Of a DNA stretch of 64,000 nt, positions 7,154 through 15,937 are shown one piece after another (positions within the stretch are counted from its first letter, which is position 1; the number at the start of each line of letters is the position of its first letter). The notes under the pieces were generated by a model. It did not search any database. It saw only the letters and a list, made by a program, of their open reading frames with translations, and was not told the DNA's origin. Made by a program: the position numbers and the translations under genes. Origin of the DNA: Parasutterella excrementihominis YIT 11859 (GTDB lineage: Bacteria > Pseudomonadota > Gammaproteobacteria > Burkholderiales > Burkholderiaceae_F); the NCBI RefSeq assembly GCF_000205025.1, contig NZ_GL883679.1, forward strand, positions 28,968 through 92,967, read 5' to 3'.

Positions 7154-10100
7154 AACAATACCTTTTCAATTCCGCCGTCTTTCAGCTTGTTCACCGTCTC
7201 GTAGAGCCAATTGTCACCGTACTTCGATCTCATCATTTCGACAACGAGGAACTCGGCGGTTGTATGTGTCGCCTCAGAATAACGGTTCATACCCTGCAGG
7301 CATCCCGGGCAAGCCGTCAGTACTTTGATCTTGCCTGAGAAGCGATCTGTCTTGAGCTTCTCTGCGGCTTGGTTCAGGCTCAGTTCTTTAGCCGTTCTCA
7401 CCTGGCTTGCAATATCCGGTCGAGAAACCGCAAACGTACCGCTTTCTCCGCAGCACCGTTCGGACAATTCCACCTTAGAGCCGTCCTTGGGATGAATCAG
7501 GCGGTTGACCGTCTCAATAGGCACACCTTCTTTGAGCGGTGTGTGGCAGGGATCGTGGTAGATGTAGCGAGTGTTGTAGGCGCCGTTTACGCTAATGCCT
7601 TTTTCCGCCAGATAGTCGTGGATATCCATCACGCGGCAGCCCGGGAAAATAGATTCAAAGTTGTATTCCCTCAGCTGATGCAGACAGGTGCCGCAGCTTA
7701 CCAGTACGGTGGAGATGTCAGCATAGTTCAGCGTATTGGCTACACGGTGGAAAAGCACGCGGTTACGCGTCACGATATCATCACCCTTTTTGCTCAGCCC
7801 GTTGCCTTTCTGCGGGTGCCCGCAGCAACGGTAGCCCGGAGGAAGGACAACCTGCACGCCCATGTCATAGAGCATTCCCAACACGGCAATAGAAACCTGG
7901 CTGAACAGCTTTTCATTGCCGCAGCCGGGGAAATAAAACACCGATTCTCTTCCGGACTTGGGACTGGCGATCTCCTTATTCTTGATCACCGGGATATAGG
8001 TGGATTCTTCAATGTCAAGCAGACGGCGAGCCGTAGTATGAACCTTGTCCTCAGGCAGCTTCCGGTTTACTAGGTGGATGACTTCCTCTCTCAGAGTCGG
8101 TCGTCCTGTACTGAATCCGGGATGTTTCAGACTCTTCGCTGCCGTGAATTTCAGCGCATCCGCTGCAATTCGCTGCGCCTTAAAACCGTATTCCACCATG
8201 CCTTTGCGCATGGCACGAACAGCCAGGGGATTCTCCAGCTCGAGGAACTTCAGTCCGGCCGCTTTCGCCGGGTCAAAACGTTCTTTGCCCTGGCCATGCA
8301 GCATGTCTCTCATCAGCATGGTGACGTGACCGAAGTCAATCTTCACCGGACACGGTTTCTGGCATTTCTGACAAATCGTGCAGTGGTCGGAAACGTCTCC
8401 GAACTCAGTGAAATGTTTCAGCGAAACACCGCGGCGCGTCTGTTCTTCATAAAGGAAGGCTTCCAGAAGAAGTGACGTTGCGATGACCTTGTTTCTCGGC
8501 GAGTAAAGCAAGTTGGCATTCGGAACATGTGTGGTGCAGACAGGCTTACACTTGCCGCAGCGAAGGCAGGTCTTAATCTCGTCGGCAATCTGCTTTGCTT
8601 CGCTCTTCTGCATGATCAGTGATTCATGCCCCAACAGATTGAAGCTGGGTGTATAGGCAATCGATAAATTCGCCTCGGGACGAAGTTTTCCGCGGTTGAA
8701 TCGGCCGTGCGGATCAACTTCGTCTAAATATCGATAGAACTCATCAAACTGCCCCGGCTCGACAAACGAAATCTTGGTCATACCGATACCATGCTCGCCG
8801 GAGATTGCACCGCCTAACTTCTTAGCGACTTCCATGACATAAGCCACACCTTCGTTAGCCGTCTTAATCATCTCGACGTTGTCGGAGTTCACCGGAATAT
8901 TGGTATGAACATTGCCGTCTCCGGCATGCATATGAAGCGCAATAAAGACTCGGCCTCTCAGCACACGATCGTGAATTTTCACGATCTCGCTTCTCACCGC
9001 TTCAAAGGCATCGCCTGCGTAGATGTCATTGAGTTCGCGGAGAACTTCTTTCTTCCATGAAATCCGCAGGTAGTGGTTCTGAACCAAGTCCAGCAGCGTT
9101 AAATCATCGAGATTCTCAGGCAGCTTCGATTCACAGCGGCGTCCGAGCTGTTCAAGGGCTTCAAGAGCCTCTTTAGCCGGCGTGTGAAGATGATTGAGGA
9201 CGTACTCCCATTCGTCATGAACTTTTCTCAACAGCGCCATCGCAAGCGGCAGCTTTTGCGCCAGAAGCTCTTTCTCGGTGTAGCCTTCCGACGAAACGGC
9301 AAGCTTGCCGAGTTTGATCGGGCCGCCCAAGTAAGTAGCCACGGCGTTGAGCATCTCAAGCTTATTGCGGATGGAACAGCAGATATTGAAAAGTTCGCAG
9401 GCATCGGTGTATTCGCCGATCTTGTCCAGCGGAATCACGACGTCTTCATTCAGTTTAAAGGCGTTGGTATGCTTCGAGATCGCTGACGTCTTGGAGCGCT
9501 CGGCCCAGTATTGGTGACGGGCTTCGGGTGTCTTGGCCACAAACGTATCGCCGTTGCCGGCAATCGCGATCTTCTTCACTTCCTCGATGTACTTAGAAAT
9601 CGTCGCATCATCGTTGCCGATGATGTCTCCGACAATCACCATCTTAGGATAAATTCCCCGGCCGCTCTTCGGCGCGTAGTTAATCGCATGCAGGTAACGG
9701 TCATCCAAGTGTTCCAAGCCGGCAAGCATGACGCCCTCTGGATGGGAGTCAAAGAGCTGAGAGATTTGGTAGATCGCTGGACCGGCGTTACCGGCGGCGC
9801 CGTAAAACTCAAGACAAACGGTCTGAGTGCATGCCGGCATCTTGTGAAGAATGAAGCGAGCCGAAGTAATAATGCCGTCGCACCCTTCTTTCTGCAGACC
9901 GGGTAGACCGCCCAAATACTTGTTCGTCACATCCTTGCCCAGACCCGGCGTCCTGAACTTGGGACCTTTGAGTCGGAAGGTCTTTTTACGGATGATCGGG
10001 GCTTTCTCGGGCGATTTATTACCTTGTTTCCACACTGCCTCAAATACGACGTCTTCCTGCAGATGGATTTTGCCGAGGTTGTGGTTCACGCGCGTGACTT

Positions 10101-11058
10101 CCAGCCAGTTTCCGTCCGGGTCCACCATTCGGTACCAATAGACGTTATCGACCGTCGTACCCCACAAAACCGCTTTCTTGCCGCCGGCATTCTCAGCGAT
10201 GTTGCCGCCGATCGTACAGGCATAGTTGGAGTTCGGATCAACAGAGAAAACCCAGCCTTCTGACGCGGCCTTTTCCGCAACCTTCTTATTCACCGAACCG
10301 GCGCCGGCCTCAATCGTAGCCACTTCTTTGTCGAGCCCTTCAAGCTTGCGCATCTCTACATCCGAAATACGGTTCAGCTTTTCGGTATTGATTACGGCCG
10401 AGCGAGAGTGCAGAGGCACGGCTCCGCCGGTATAACCGGTACCGCCCCCGCGGGGAATAATTACAAAATCAAGATCGATCAGCGCCTTAACGATGCCCGG
10501 TACCTCATCCTCGGAGTCCGGATAAATGACCACAAAAGGATATTCCACACGCCAGTCGGTTGCGTCCGTCACATGGCTGGATCGAGAAAAACCGTCGAAA
10601 CGAATGTTGTCGGCACGAGTGTGCTTCTTCAGCTTTTTGAGAACCAGCCGGCGAAGATCCCAGGAGCGCTCAAAGGAGCCCTTGAACTTTTCAATCATCA
10701 CCAGCGCAGTCTCCATCAAAGCTGCGACTTTTCGGGCCGAAACTTCATCGAGCGTCGGAAGCTGCTCGCGAATCGAATTAATTCGGTGGTAGAGCGCTTC
10801 AATCAGAAGATCACGTCGTTTCTTATTGAACAGCATGTCTTCCTGCAGGTAGGGATTTCTTTGAATCACCCAAACATCGCCCAATACTTCATAAAGCATT
10901 CGGGCGGATCGTCCCGGCTTACCCGACACGCGAAGTTCGTTTAACAGCTGCCAGGCCTCTTTGCCAAGCAGCCGCGTCACAATATCCTTATCCGCAAACG
11001 AGGTGTAGTTATAAGGAATCTCTCTTAAACGATTTTGCAGTTCAATCTTTTCGGCCAT
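7150..11058 (-). CDS. DUF3683-type FAD-linked dehydrogenase / Fe-S oxidoreductase fusion
   Basis: This 1302-residue enzyme joins a GlcD/D-lactate-dehydrogenase-like flavin half to a GlcF-like iron-sulfur half. After an N-terminal DUF3683 region comes an FAD-binding PCMH domain (PRGGGTGYTGGAVPLHS near 200-220). An FAD-linked oxidase C-terminal domain follows, with HMHAGDGNVHTN and GGAISGEHGIGM. Two 4Fe-4S motifs follow: CLRCGKCKPVC and CTICQKCQKPCP. The last third has two CCG domains (CCGHPQKGNG, CHTPLKEG, CCGESGTFA, CPGC). The likely role is oxidation of a 2-hydroxy acid with electrons passed to the respiratory chain. The substrate is unknown. The type is familiar from Burkholderiales genomes. 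Confidence 0.85.
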   Translation of the reverse strand: MAEKIELQNRLREIPYNYTSFADKDIVTRLLGKEAWQLLNELRVSGKPGRSARMLYEVLGDVWVIQRNPYLQEDMLFNKKRRDLLIEALYHRINSIREQLPTLDEVSARKVAALMETALVMIEKFKGSFERSWDLRRLVLKKLKKHTRADNIRFDGFSRSSHVTDATDWRVEYPFVVIYPDSEDEVPGIVKALIDLDFVIIPRGGGTGYTGGAVPLHSRSAVINTEKLNRISDVEMRKLEGLDKEVATIEAGAGSVNKKVAEKAASEGWVFSVDPNSNYACTIGGNIAENAGGKKAVLWGTTVDNVYWYRMVDPDGNWLEVTRVNHNLGKIHLQEDVVFEAVWKQGNKSPEKAPIIRKKTFRLKGPKFRTPGLGKDVTNKYLGGLPGLQKEGCDGIITSARFILHKMPACTQTVCLEFYGAAGNAGPAIYQISQLFDSHPEGVMLAGLEHLDDRYLHAINYAPKSGRGIYPKMVIVGDIIGNDDATISKYIEEVKKIAIAGNGDTFVAKTPEARHQYWAERSKTSAISKHTNAFKLNEDVVIPLDKIGEYTDACELFNICCSIRNKLEMLNAVATYLGGPIKLGKLAVSSEGYTEKELLAQKLPLAMALLRKVHDEWEYVLNHLHTPAKEALEALEQLGRRCESKLPENLDDLTLLDLVQNHYLRISWKKEVLRELNDIYAGDAFEAVRSEIVKIHDRVLRGRVFIALHMHAGDGNVHTNIPVNSDNVEMIKTANEGVAYVMEVAKKLGGAISGEHGIGMTKISFVEPGQFDEFYRYLDEVDPHGRFNRGKLRPEANLSIAYTPSFNLLGHESLIMQKSEAKQIADEIKTCLRCGKCKPVCTTHVPNANLLYSPRNKVIATSLLLEAFLYEEQTRRGVSLKHFTEFGDVSDHCTICQKCQKPCPVKIDFGHVTMLMRDMLHGQGKERFDPAKAAGLKFLELENPLAVRAMRKGMVEYGFKAQRIAADALKFTAAKSLKHPGFSTGRPTLREEVIHLVNRKLPEDKVHTTARRLLDIEESTYIPVIKNKEIASPKSGRESVFYFPGCGNEKLFSQVSIAVLGMLYDMGVQVVLPPGYRCCGHPQKGNGLSKKGDDIVTRNRVLFHRVANTLNYADISTVLVSCGTCLHQLREYNFESIFPGCRVMDIHDYLAEKGISVNGAYNTRYIYHDPCHTPLKEGVPIETVNRLIHPKDGSKVELSERCCGESGTFAVSRPDIASQVRTAKELSLNQAAEKLKTDRFSGKIKVLTACPGCLQGMNRYSEATHTTAEFLVVEMMRSKYGDNWLYETVNKLKDGGIEKVLL

Positions 11059-11103
11059 GGTTCTTCGTTGGTATCGGCTTACGGCTGGTTATCAGAATCT
11101 ACA

Positions 11104-11133
11104 TTGTGCAAGATTTTTTCTTCCAAGTAATAA
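11104..11133 (+). promoter_or_regulatory. Candidate sigma-70 promoter for ilvA
   Basis: A TTGTGC box (11104-11109) is followed after 18 bases by TAATAA (11128-11133) in the 115-base region between the divergent DUF3683 gene and ilvA. This is a visual match only. Confidence 0.3.
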
Positions 11134-11173
11134 ACCTAACTCGTCTTTTTCAATTTCAGTGGGATCCGGTGGT

Positions 11174-12739
11174 ATGTTTAAAGAATCTTCAACCACTTTT
11201 CACATCCCAGTCGACATGTTAGAGCAAGAATACCTTCGACGAATCCTCAAAGCCCATGTTTACGATGTGGCTAAAGAAACGCCGCTGCATCAGGCAAAAC
11301 TCCTCTCTGCACGTACCGAGAACAAAATCCTTTTAAAGCGCGAAGACCTCCAGAGCGTCTTCAGTTTCAAGCTGAGAGGCGCCTATAACAAGATGGCAAA
11401 CCTCACGCCGGAAGAACGCGCCCGCGGCGTGATTGCTGCAAGCGCCGGAAACCACGCTCAGGGCGTTGCCCTGGCCGCCAGCAAACTCGGCTGCCGTGCT
11501 GTCATCGTGATGCCGATTACGGCGCCGGCCCTCAAAATCAACACAGTCCGCAGATTGGGCGGCGAAGTCGTCCTCTTCGGTGAGTCCTTCAGCGACGCCG
11601 CCGCTTATGCAGAAGAGCTTCAGGTTAAAGAAGGTCTGACACCGGTGCCTCCTTTCGATGACCCGGACGTCATTGCAGGTCAAGGCACTGTGGGTATGGA
11701 AATTATTCGTCAGGCCCAAAACGCTAACGGCAATATCGATGCAATTTTTGTTCCCGTCGGAGGGGGCGGACTGCTTGCCGGTGTTGCCGTTTACGTTAAA
11801 GCGCTCTATCCCAATATCAAGGTCTTCGGCGTCCAAACTTATGATTCGGACAGCATGAATCAGTCTCTTAAAAACGGAGAAAGAACGTTAGTCCCCGATG
11901 TCGGCCTTTTCTCCGACGGCACGGCAGTTAAGCTCGTCGGCAAAGAGACTTATGAGCTTTGCAAGAATTTTGTCGACGGCATCGTGTTGGTCGATACGGA
12001 TGAAGTCTGCGCCGCAATCAAAGATGTTTTCCAAGATACAAGAAGCATCCTTGAACCTGCCGGCGCCCTTTCCGTTGCCGGCATCAAGCACTACATCAAA
12101 CAAAACGGCTGCAAGAACCAGACGTTTGTCGGTGTTCTGTCCGGCGCCAATATGAACTTTGACCGTCTGCGCTTCGTCGCGGAACGTGCCGAACTCGGTG
12201 AGCATCGTGAAGTCCTTTTCGCAGTCACGATCCCGGAAAAGAAGAACTCCTTCCGTTCGCTAATTTCGCTGCTCGGCAGCCGCAACATCACCGAGTTCAA
12301 CTATCGTATTTCGGATGCGGCCGACGCTCAAATCTTCGTCGGTATTCAGACCGAACATCGAAGCGAGGCTGCGGAAATCAAGAAGCTGTTTGAAGACCAA
12401 GGCCTTCCCGCACTGGATATCACGGAAAATGAACTCGCTAAAACGCACCTGCGCTACATGGTGGGCGGCCACTCAAAATTAGCGACCGACGAGCGCGTTT
12501 TCCGTTTCGAGTTCCCGGAAAGACCCGGAGCTCTGTTCAAGTTCCTTAACTCTTCCGGAGCCAACTGGAATATTTCTATGTTCCATTATCGGAATCAGGG
12601 CGCTGACTACGGTCGAATTCTGGCCGGACTGCAGGTCCCCGAAGAAGACTATGGACGCTTTGACGAATTCCTGAAGAACCTCGGGTATTCCTACGTTGAA
12701 GAAACGAATAATCCCGCTTATAAACTGTTCTTAGGATAG
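11174..12739 (+). CDS. ilvA: Threonine ammonia-lyase, biosynthetic (IlvA)
   Basis: IlvA is the PLP enzyme converting threonine to 2-oxobutanoate and ammonia, the entry step to isoleucine. From the ATG at 11174 (GGTGG just upstream) it has 521 residues. The PLP lysine is in SFKLRGAYNKM, the glycine-rich phosphate loop is VGGGGLLAG, and two tandem ACT-like regulatory domains fill the last 180 residues. This matches the long, isoleucine-feedback-controlled biosynthetic form rather than the short catabolic form. An alternative ATG at 11216 starts nearer the conserved region. A hairpin follows the stop. Confidence 0.93.
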   Translation: MFKESSTTFHIPVDMLEQEYLRRILKAHVYDVAKETPLHQAKLLSARTENKILLKREDLQSVFSFKLRGAYNKMANLTPEERARGVIAASAGNHAQGVALAASKLGCRAVIVMPITAPALKINTVRRLGGEVVLFGESFSDAAAYAEELQVKEGLTPVPPFDDPDVIAGQGTVGMEIIRQAQNANGNIDAIFVPVGGGGLLAGVAVYVKALYPNIKVFGVQTYDSDSMNQSLKNGERTLVPDVGLFSDGTAVKLVGKETYELCKNFVDGIVLVDTDEVCAAIKDVFQDTRSILEPAGALSVAGIKHYIKQNGCKNQTFVGVLSGANMNFDRLRFVAERAELGEHREVLFAVTIPEKKNSFRSLISLLGSRNITEFNYRISDAADAQIFVGIQTEHRSEAAEIKKLFEDQGLPALDITENELAKTHLRYMVGGHSKLATDERVFRFEFPERPGALFKFLNSSGANWNISMFHYRNQGADYGRILAGLQVPEEDYGRFDEFLKNLGYSYVEETNNPAYKLFLG

Positions 12740-12749
12740 TAGAAGGAGA

Positions 12750-12806
12750 ATGAAGCGGAGACCGCTCCGCTTCCCGCAGCGGACTGAATATGAGCCTGAC
12801 AAATAA
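12750..12806 (+). other. 18-codon leader-like reading frame with strong ribosome site
   Basis: AGAAGGAGA at 12741-12749 directly precedes an ATG at 12750 that opens an 18-codon frame (MKRRPLRFPQRTEYEPDK) ending with TAA at 12804-12806. The frame runs past the ATG of the next gene (12790) in a different phase. A hairpin (12752-12760 with 12765-12773) lies inside it. It could be a leader peptide or a coupling device; it could also be chance. Confidence 0.3.
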
Positions 12807-13053
12807 GGAAAACGTAGACAGAGTCATGCAGGGGCTTCCGCCGGAAGCACGCGCGGCTTTAAATGTCATGTCGCAGATGCAGCAAAGACCGCCGGAGGAT
12901 GTTCTTCGCGATGAGATCAAGAACTACATCGAAGGCCGCCTCCCGAGAATTGACATCGAAGGTGCTATCAAAGCGCTGCAGTCTCGTTCGTATCAAGCGG
13001 GCTACATCATCGGTTCGCTTCGGAAATTTGCCCGAAACTGGAATCGGGAATAG
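12790..13053 (+). CDS. Small conserved-looking hypothetical protein (87 residues)
   Basis: I do not recognise this family. The protein is soluble, charged and predicted mostly helical, with MQGLPPEARAALNVM near the start and RSYQAGYIIGSLRKFARNW at the end. It has no signal peptide or membrane segment. The ATG at 12790 has only a poor ribosome site, while a much better one lies in front of the 18-codon frame at 12750, so translation may depend on coupling. It lies 50 bases after ilvA and ends just before a clear terminator. Composition is like its neighbours. Confidence 0.65.
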   Translation: MSLTNKENVDRVMQGLPPEARAALNVMSQMQQRPPEDVLRDEIKNYIEGRLPRIDIEGAIKALQSRSYQAGYIIGSLRKFARNWNRE

Positions 13054-13076
13054 AAAAACTTAGGTTCACTCCAAAG

Positions 13077-13104
13077 AAAAACGCCGGCGATCCGGCGTTT
13101 TTCT
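13077..13104. terminator. Bidirectional terminator between two small convergent genes
   Basis: A perfect GC-rich stem ACGCCGG/CCGGCGT with a CGAT loop (13081-13098) has A-tracts on the left and T-tracts on the right. It suits both the gene ending at 13053 and the mre-operon tail ending at 13124. Confidence 0.88.
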
Positions 13105-13123
13105 TTATGTCTAGCTTTAAGCC

Positions 13124-13330
13124 TTAATCCACAATGTGGATTTCTCCGTTTTCTTCGGCAAAGTGGAGGTCGTATTTCTTCTTACCGTTAACTTCCTCGA
13201 CCCAAACCGCCACGGGTTCTTCTTCCTCGAGGTTTGCGTTAATGAAGCGCTCGGCTTCCAAACGGGTTGCGAAGTTTTCGCAGCCGCTCGGATACTCCAC
13301 AATGATTTGGGTAACAACGTCTCTTCTCAT
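13124..13330 (-). CDS. Small hypothetical protein at the end of the mre-rlpA operon (68 residues)
   Basis: I do not recognise this family. The start at 13330 is chosen because AGGAG lies 7 bases upstream; an ATG at 13345 is possible but overlaps the upstream dipeptidase. The protein is acidic and shows alternating beta-like stretches (QIIVEYPSG, AVWVEEVNG, YDLHFAEENG, IHIV) with the helix TRLEAERFINANL, suggesting a small alpha/beta fold. No signal peptide or membrane segment is visible. It lies 4 bases after the M20 dipeptidase, so it is probably the last gene of that transcript. Confidence 0.65.
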   Translation of the reverse strand: MRRDVVTQIIVEYPSGCENFATRLEAERFINANLEEEEPVAVWVEEVNGKKKYDLHFAEENGEIHIVD

Positions 13331-13334
13331 CCCA

Positions 13335-14747
13335 TCACTCCTCATACTGCGAAATCAAATACGCCACCGATGCCGTCTGTTTCTTGCAGTATTCAATATG
13401 CAGCGACTCGTTGGGGCCATGTGCGTTGGAGTTCGGTCCTAAGGCTCCTGACACCATAAACTGAGCATGGGGCCATTTCTCGGAGAAGAGCTTCACCAGA
13501 GGAATGGAGGCTCCCAACCCCATGTAGGCAGGCTTATTTCCCCAGTACGCTTCAGAGGCCTTCTCGAAGGCTTTAGAAATCCACTGGGCCGACGCTTTGG
13601 CGGACCAGCCGTTGCTCGCTACCGTAGGAACATATTTCACATCGGCATTAAAAGGCGGTTCGGCCGTGATGATTTCTTCCAGCGCTGCCGAAGCCTTTTC
13701 GGCGTCCACATCGGGAGGAAGTCTCATGCCGATTTTCACGGTCGTAAAGGGACGCATCACATTGCCGGCATTTTCAACAGACGGCATGCCGTCTACGCCC
13801 GTGACTGTTAATTCCGGGCGCCAGCTGCGGTTAAGCAGCGCCTCGCAGGCGTCTTTTGTGAGCGGTTCGGTCTTCCCGTGCCACGGATAGGCCGCAAAAA
13901 TACGGTCGCCCAGGCTCTCTGCCACGCCTACGTTCTGTTTGTGGATTTCCTCACTGATCTTGGTCTGGAAAACCTTCGGAATAATTTCACCGGTTCTGCT
14001 GTCTTCGATACGATCCAGCAGACGGCGGACAATCATGAAACTTTCCGGAACAATTCCGCTCGCCTCTCCGGAATGCACGCCGACATTCAGGGTCCGAACT
14101 TCTATCGTGCCCCCGAGCATACCTCTGAGCGATGAAGTCACCCACAGTCTGTCGTAGTCGCCGCAGCAGCTGTCCAAAGCGATCACCAGTCCGATATCGC
14201 CGAGCTTCTGTTCGGCTTCTTTCAAATAAGACTCATAGTGGCGCGAGGAAGATTCTTCACAGGTTTCAAACAAACCGACACAGCGCGGATGCGGGATTTC
14301 TAATGTCTGCAGCACCTTCACTGCGGCCAGAGACGTGTAAAAGGCATAACCATCGTCAACAGCACCGCGTCCGTACAGACGGCCGTTTTGAATGACGGGC
14401 TCCCAGGCACTTTTATCCGGGTCCCAGCCTTCGTTGGGCGGCTGTTTGTCCAAGTGCCCGTAGAAGAATACTGAGCGCTCGAACTTTTTATCCGAGGTTG
14501 CATCTACCTCAATGAAGAGACACGGAGTGAATCCGTCGTCTTTAATAATTTCGCAGCGAAGGCCTTTGATGCCTTGTTTCTCAGCCCAAGCCTTTGCTTC
14601 CTCAAGAGCTTTCAGAAGAACGCCGTTTTCTTCCCATTTTTTATCAAAATCGGGCGAAAGCGCCGGAAGTCTGATAAATGATTTGAGCGCTTCCTCAACC
14701 GAAGTGTCCCACTCCCGAGTCACTTCGTTATAAATTTTCTTCAGCAT
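13335..14747 (-). CDS. M20 family metallo-dipeptidase
   Basis: This is a cytosolic zinc peptidase of 470 residues. Metal-site motifs of family M20 appear in order: YGHLDKQP (first His and Asp), GRGAVDDGYA (bridging Asp), ETCEESSS (catalytic and metal Glu), the next metal Asp in ALDSCCGDYD, and a late His in SNAHGPNESLH. A dimerisation insert lies between. It lies 5 bases downstream of rlpA and 4 bases upstream of a small gene, placing a peptidase in the cell-wall operon. Whether it cleaves general dipeptides or wall-derived peptides is not shown. Confidence 0.85.
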   Translation of the reverse strand: MLKKIYNEVTREWDTSVEEALKSFIRLPALSPDFDKKWEENGVLLKALEEAKAWAEKQGIKGLRCEIIKDDGFTPCLFIEVDATSDKKFERSVFFYGHLDKQPPNEGWDPDKSAWEPVIQNGRLYGRGAVDDGYAFYTSLAAVKVLQTLEIPHPRCVGLFETCEESSSRHYESYLKEAEQKLGDIGLVIALDSCCGDYDRLWVTSSLRGMLGGTIEVRTLNVGVHSGEASGIVPESFMIVRRLLDRIEDSRTGEIIPKVFQTKISEEIHKQNVGVAESLGDRIFAAYPWHGKTEPLTKDACEALLNRSWRPELTVTGVDGMPSVENAGNVMRPFTTVKIGMRLPPDVDAEKASAALEEIITAEPPFNADVKYVPTVASNGWSAKASAQWISKAFEKASEAYWGNKPAYMGLGASIPLVKLFSEKWPHAQFMVSGALGPNSNAHGPNESLHIEYCKKQTASVAYLISQYEE

Positions 14748-14752
14748 GAACT

Positions 14753-15910
14753 CTATTCCTTCAAAGTAAACGCTTTGATGTTCAACGCATCTCGAATAAT
14801 CGCCACAGCAGATTTAGCCTGCTGTTCGGTCATGGACTTACCGGCAACGACTTTGTACAAGCCGTTTGTCGAGCGGATGCTCACGTCGGAGCCTATTTTA
14901 TCGCCGAGGGTTTCGATGAAACGCTTCTTCAGAGCAATAGCATTAGCTTCAGAACGGAACACCCCAAGCTGCACGGCATAGTTGCCCTGAGGAACTACGC
15001 CGGAACCTTTGAGCTTTTGTTTCTCGTCGGAAGCCTGCTCTCTAATGGAGTGAATGACCTCCTCGCGAATCTCATTTTCGAAAGTCCCCAGCGTCGTCGT
15101 ACTGTCCGCCCCGGCAACCGTATATACGCCTTCGGGAATCAAATGACGGTCGGAGCTGGGCACTGCGGCTTTTTCAATTTCAACCTTATCCGCAGTAACC
15201 GGAGAGGGGCTTTCCATCAAGTTGCCGCTTTGCGTGGCCAAGGCTTCTATCAGCGCTTCTCCCGGATCTTTGCGTTCTCCGACCGGAGAAGAAGTCTCCT
15301 TCTTGTCCTTTGGGATTGCCGCCAGGACCGTCGTTAACAGCGGACTTCCTTTCTTCCATTTGCCGGAAGCAATCTGCGCTCTGGTAATTCGTTCAACTTT
15401 GACGCGTGCGGTCCCCTTTCCCGCGTAGCCCAGCTTTGTCGCTGCGGCGTACGACAGGTCAATGACACGGCTGTGCAGGAACGGCCCGCGGTCGTTGACG
15501 CGCACAATCACGGACTTTCCGTTTTCTAGATTAGTTACTCGTGCGTAACTCGGAAGCTCCATCGTCGTGTGTGCCGCGGACATTTCGTACATGTTGTAGA
15601 TTTCGCCCGTGGAAGTCTTTTTGCCGTGGAACTGTTTTCCGTACCAAGAGCCGTAACCGACCTGAGTCAGCGGTTTATCTCCGGTCATGGGCACATACCG
15701 CTTTCCCATTACCGTATACGGTCGGTTGGTCGAAGCGATCGGTTTTTCAACTTTAGGCACGGCATCTGCACGACTCATCCCGAAGGTCTCCCATTCTTTG
15801 GGAGGACCGTCTCGATCGTAGTATTTACCGCTGTTTTTCTGCGTTCCGCAGCCGCTTGCAAGCAGTACACACACGGCCGCTGCGCACACCCCGAGGATTC
15901 TTACATTCAT
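14753..15910 (-). CDS. rlpA: RlpA-like septal ring lipoprotein / lytic transglycosylase with SPOR domain
   Basis: RlpA is an outer-membrane lipoprotein that binds, and in some species cleaves, peptide-stripped glycan strands at the septum. The 385 residues begin with a lipoprotein signal ending LLASGC (acylated Cys about residue 21). The double-psi beta-barrel domain follows (YGSWYGKQFHGKKTSTGE, then VNDRGPFLHSRVIDLS). A linker of about 130 residues and a C-terminal SPOR domain (GNYAVQLGVFRSEANA onward) complete it. It is 27 bases after rodA, as in many proteobacterial mre-rodA-rlpA clusters. Confidence 0.9.
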   Translation of the reverse strand: MNVRILGVCAAAVCVLLASGCGTQKNSGKYYDRDGPPKEWETFGMSRADAVPKVEKPIASTNRPYTVMGKRYVPMTGDKPLTQVGYGSWYGKQFHGKKTSTGEIYNMYEMSAAHTTMELPSYARVTNLENGKSVIVRVNDRGPFLHSRVIDLSYAAATKLGYAGKGTARVKVERITRAQIASGKWKKGSPLLTTVLAAIPKDKKETSSPVGERKDPGEALIEALATQSGNLMESPSPVTADKVEIEKAAVPSSDRHLIPEGVYTVAGADSTTTLGTFENEIREEVIHSIREQASDEKQKLKGSGVVPQGNYAVQLGVFRSEANAIALKKRFIETLGDKIGSDVSIRSTNGLYKVVAGKSMTEQQAKSAVAIIRDALNIKAFTLKE

Positions 15911-15937
15911 AAGATCTCTAAGTTGTTTTTAATTCAA

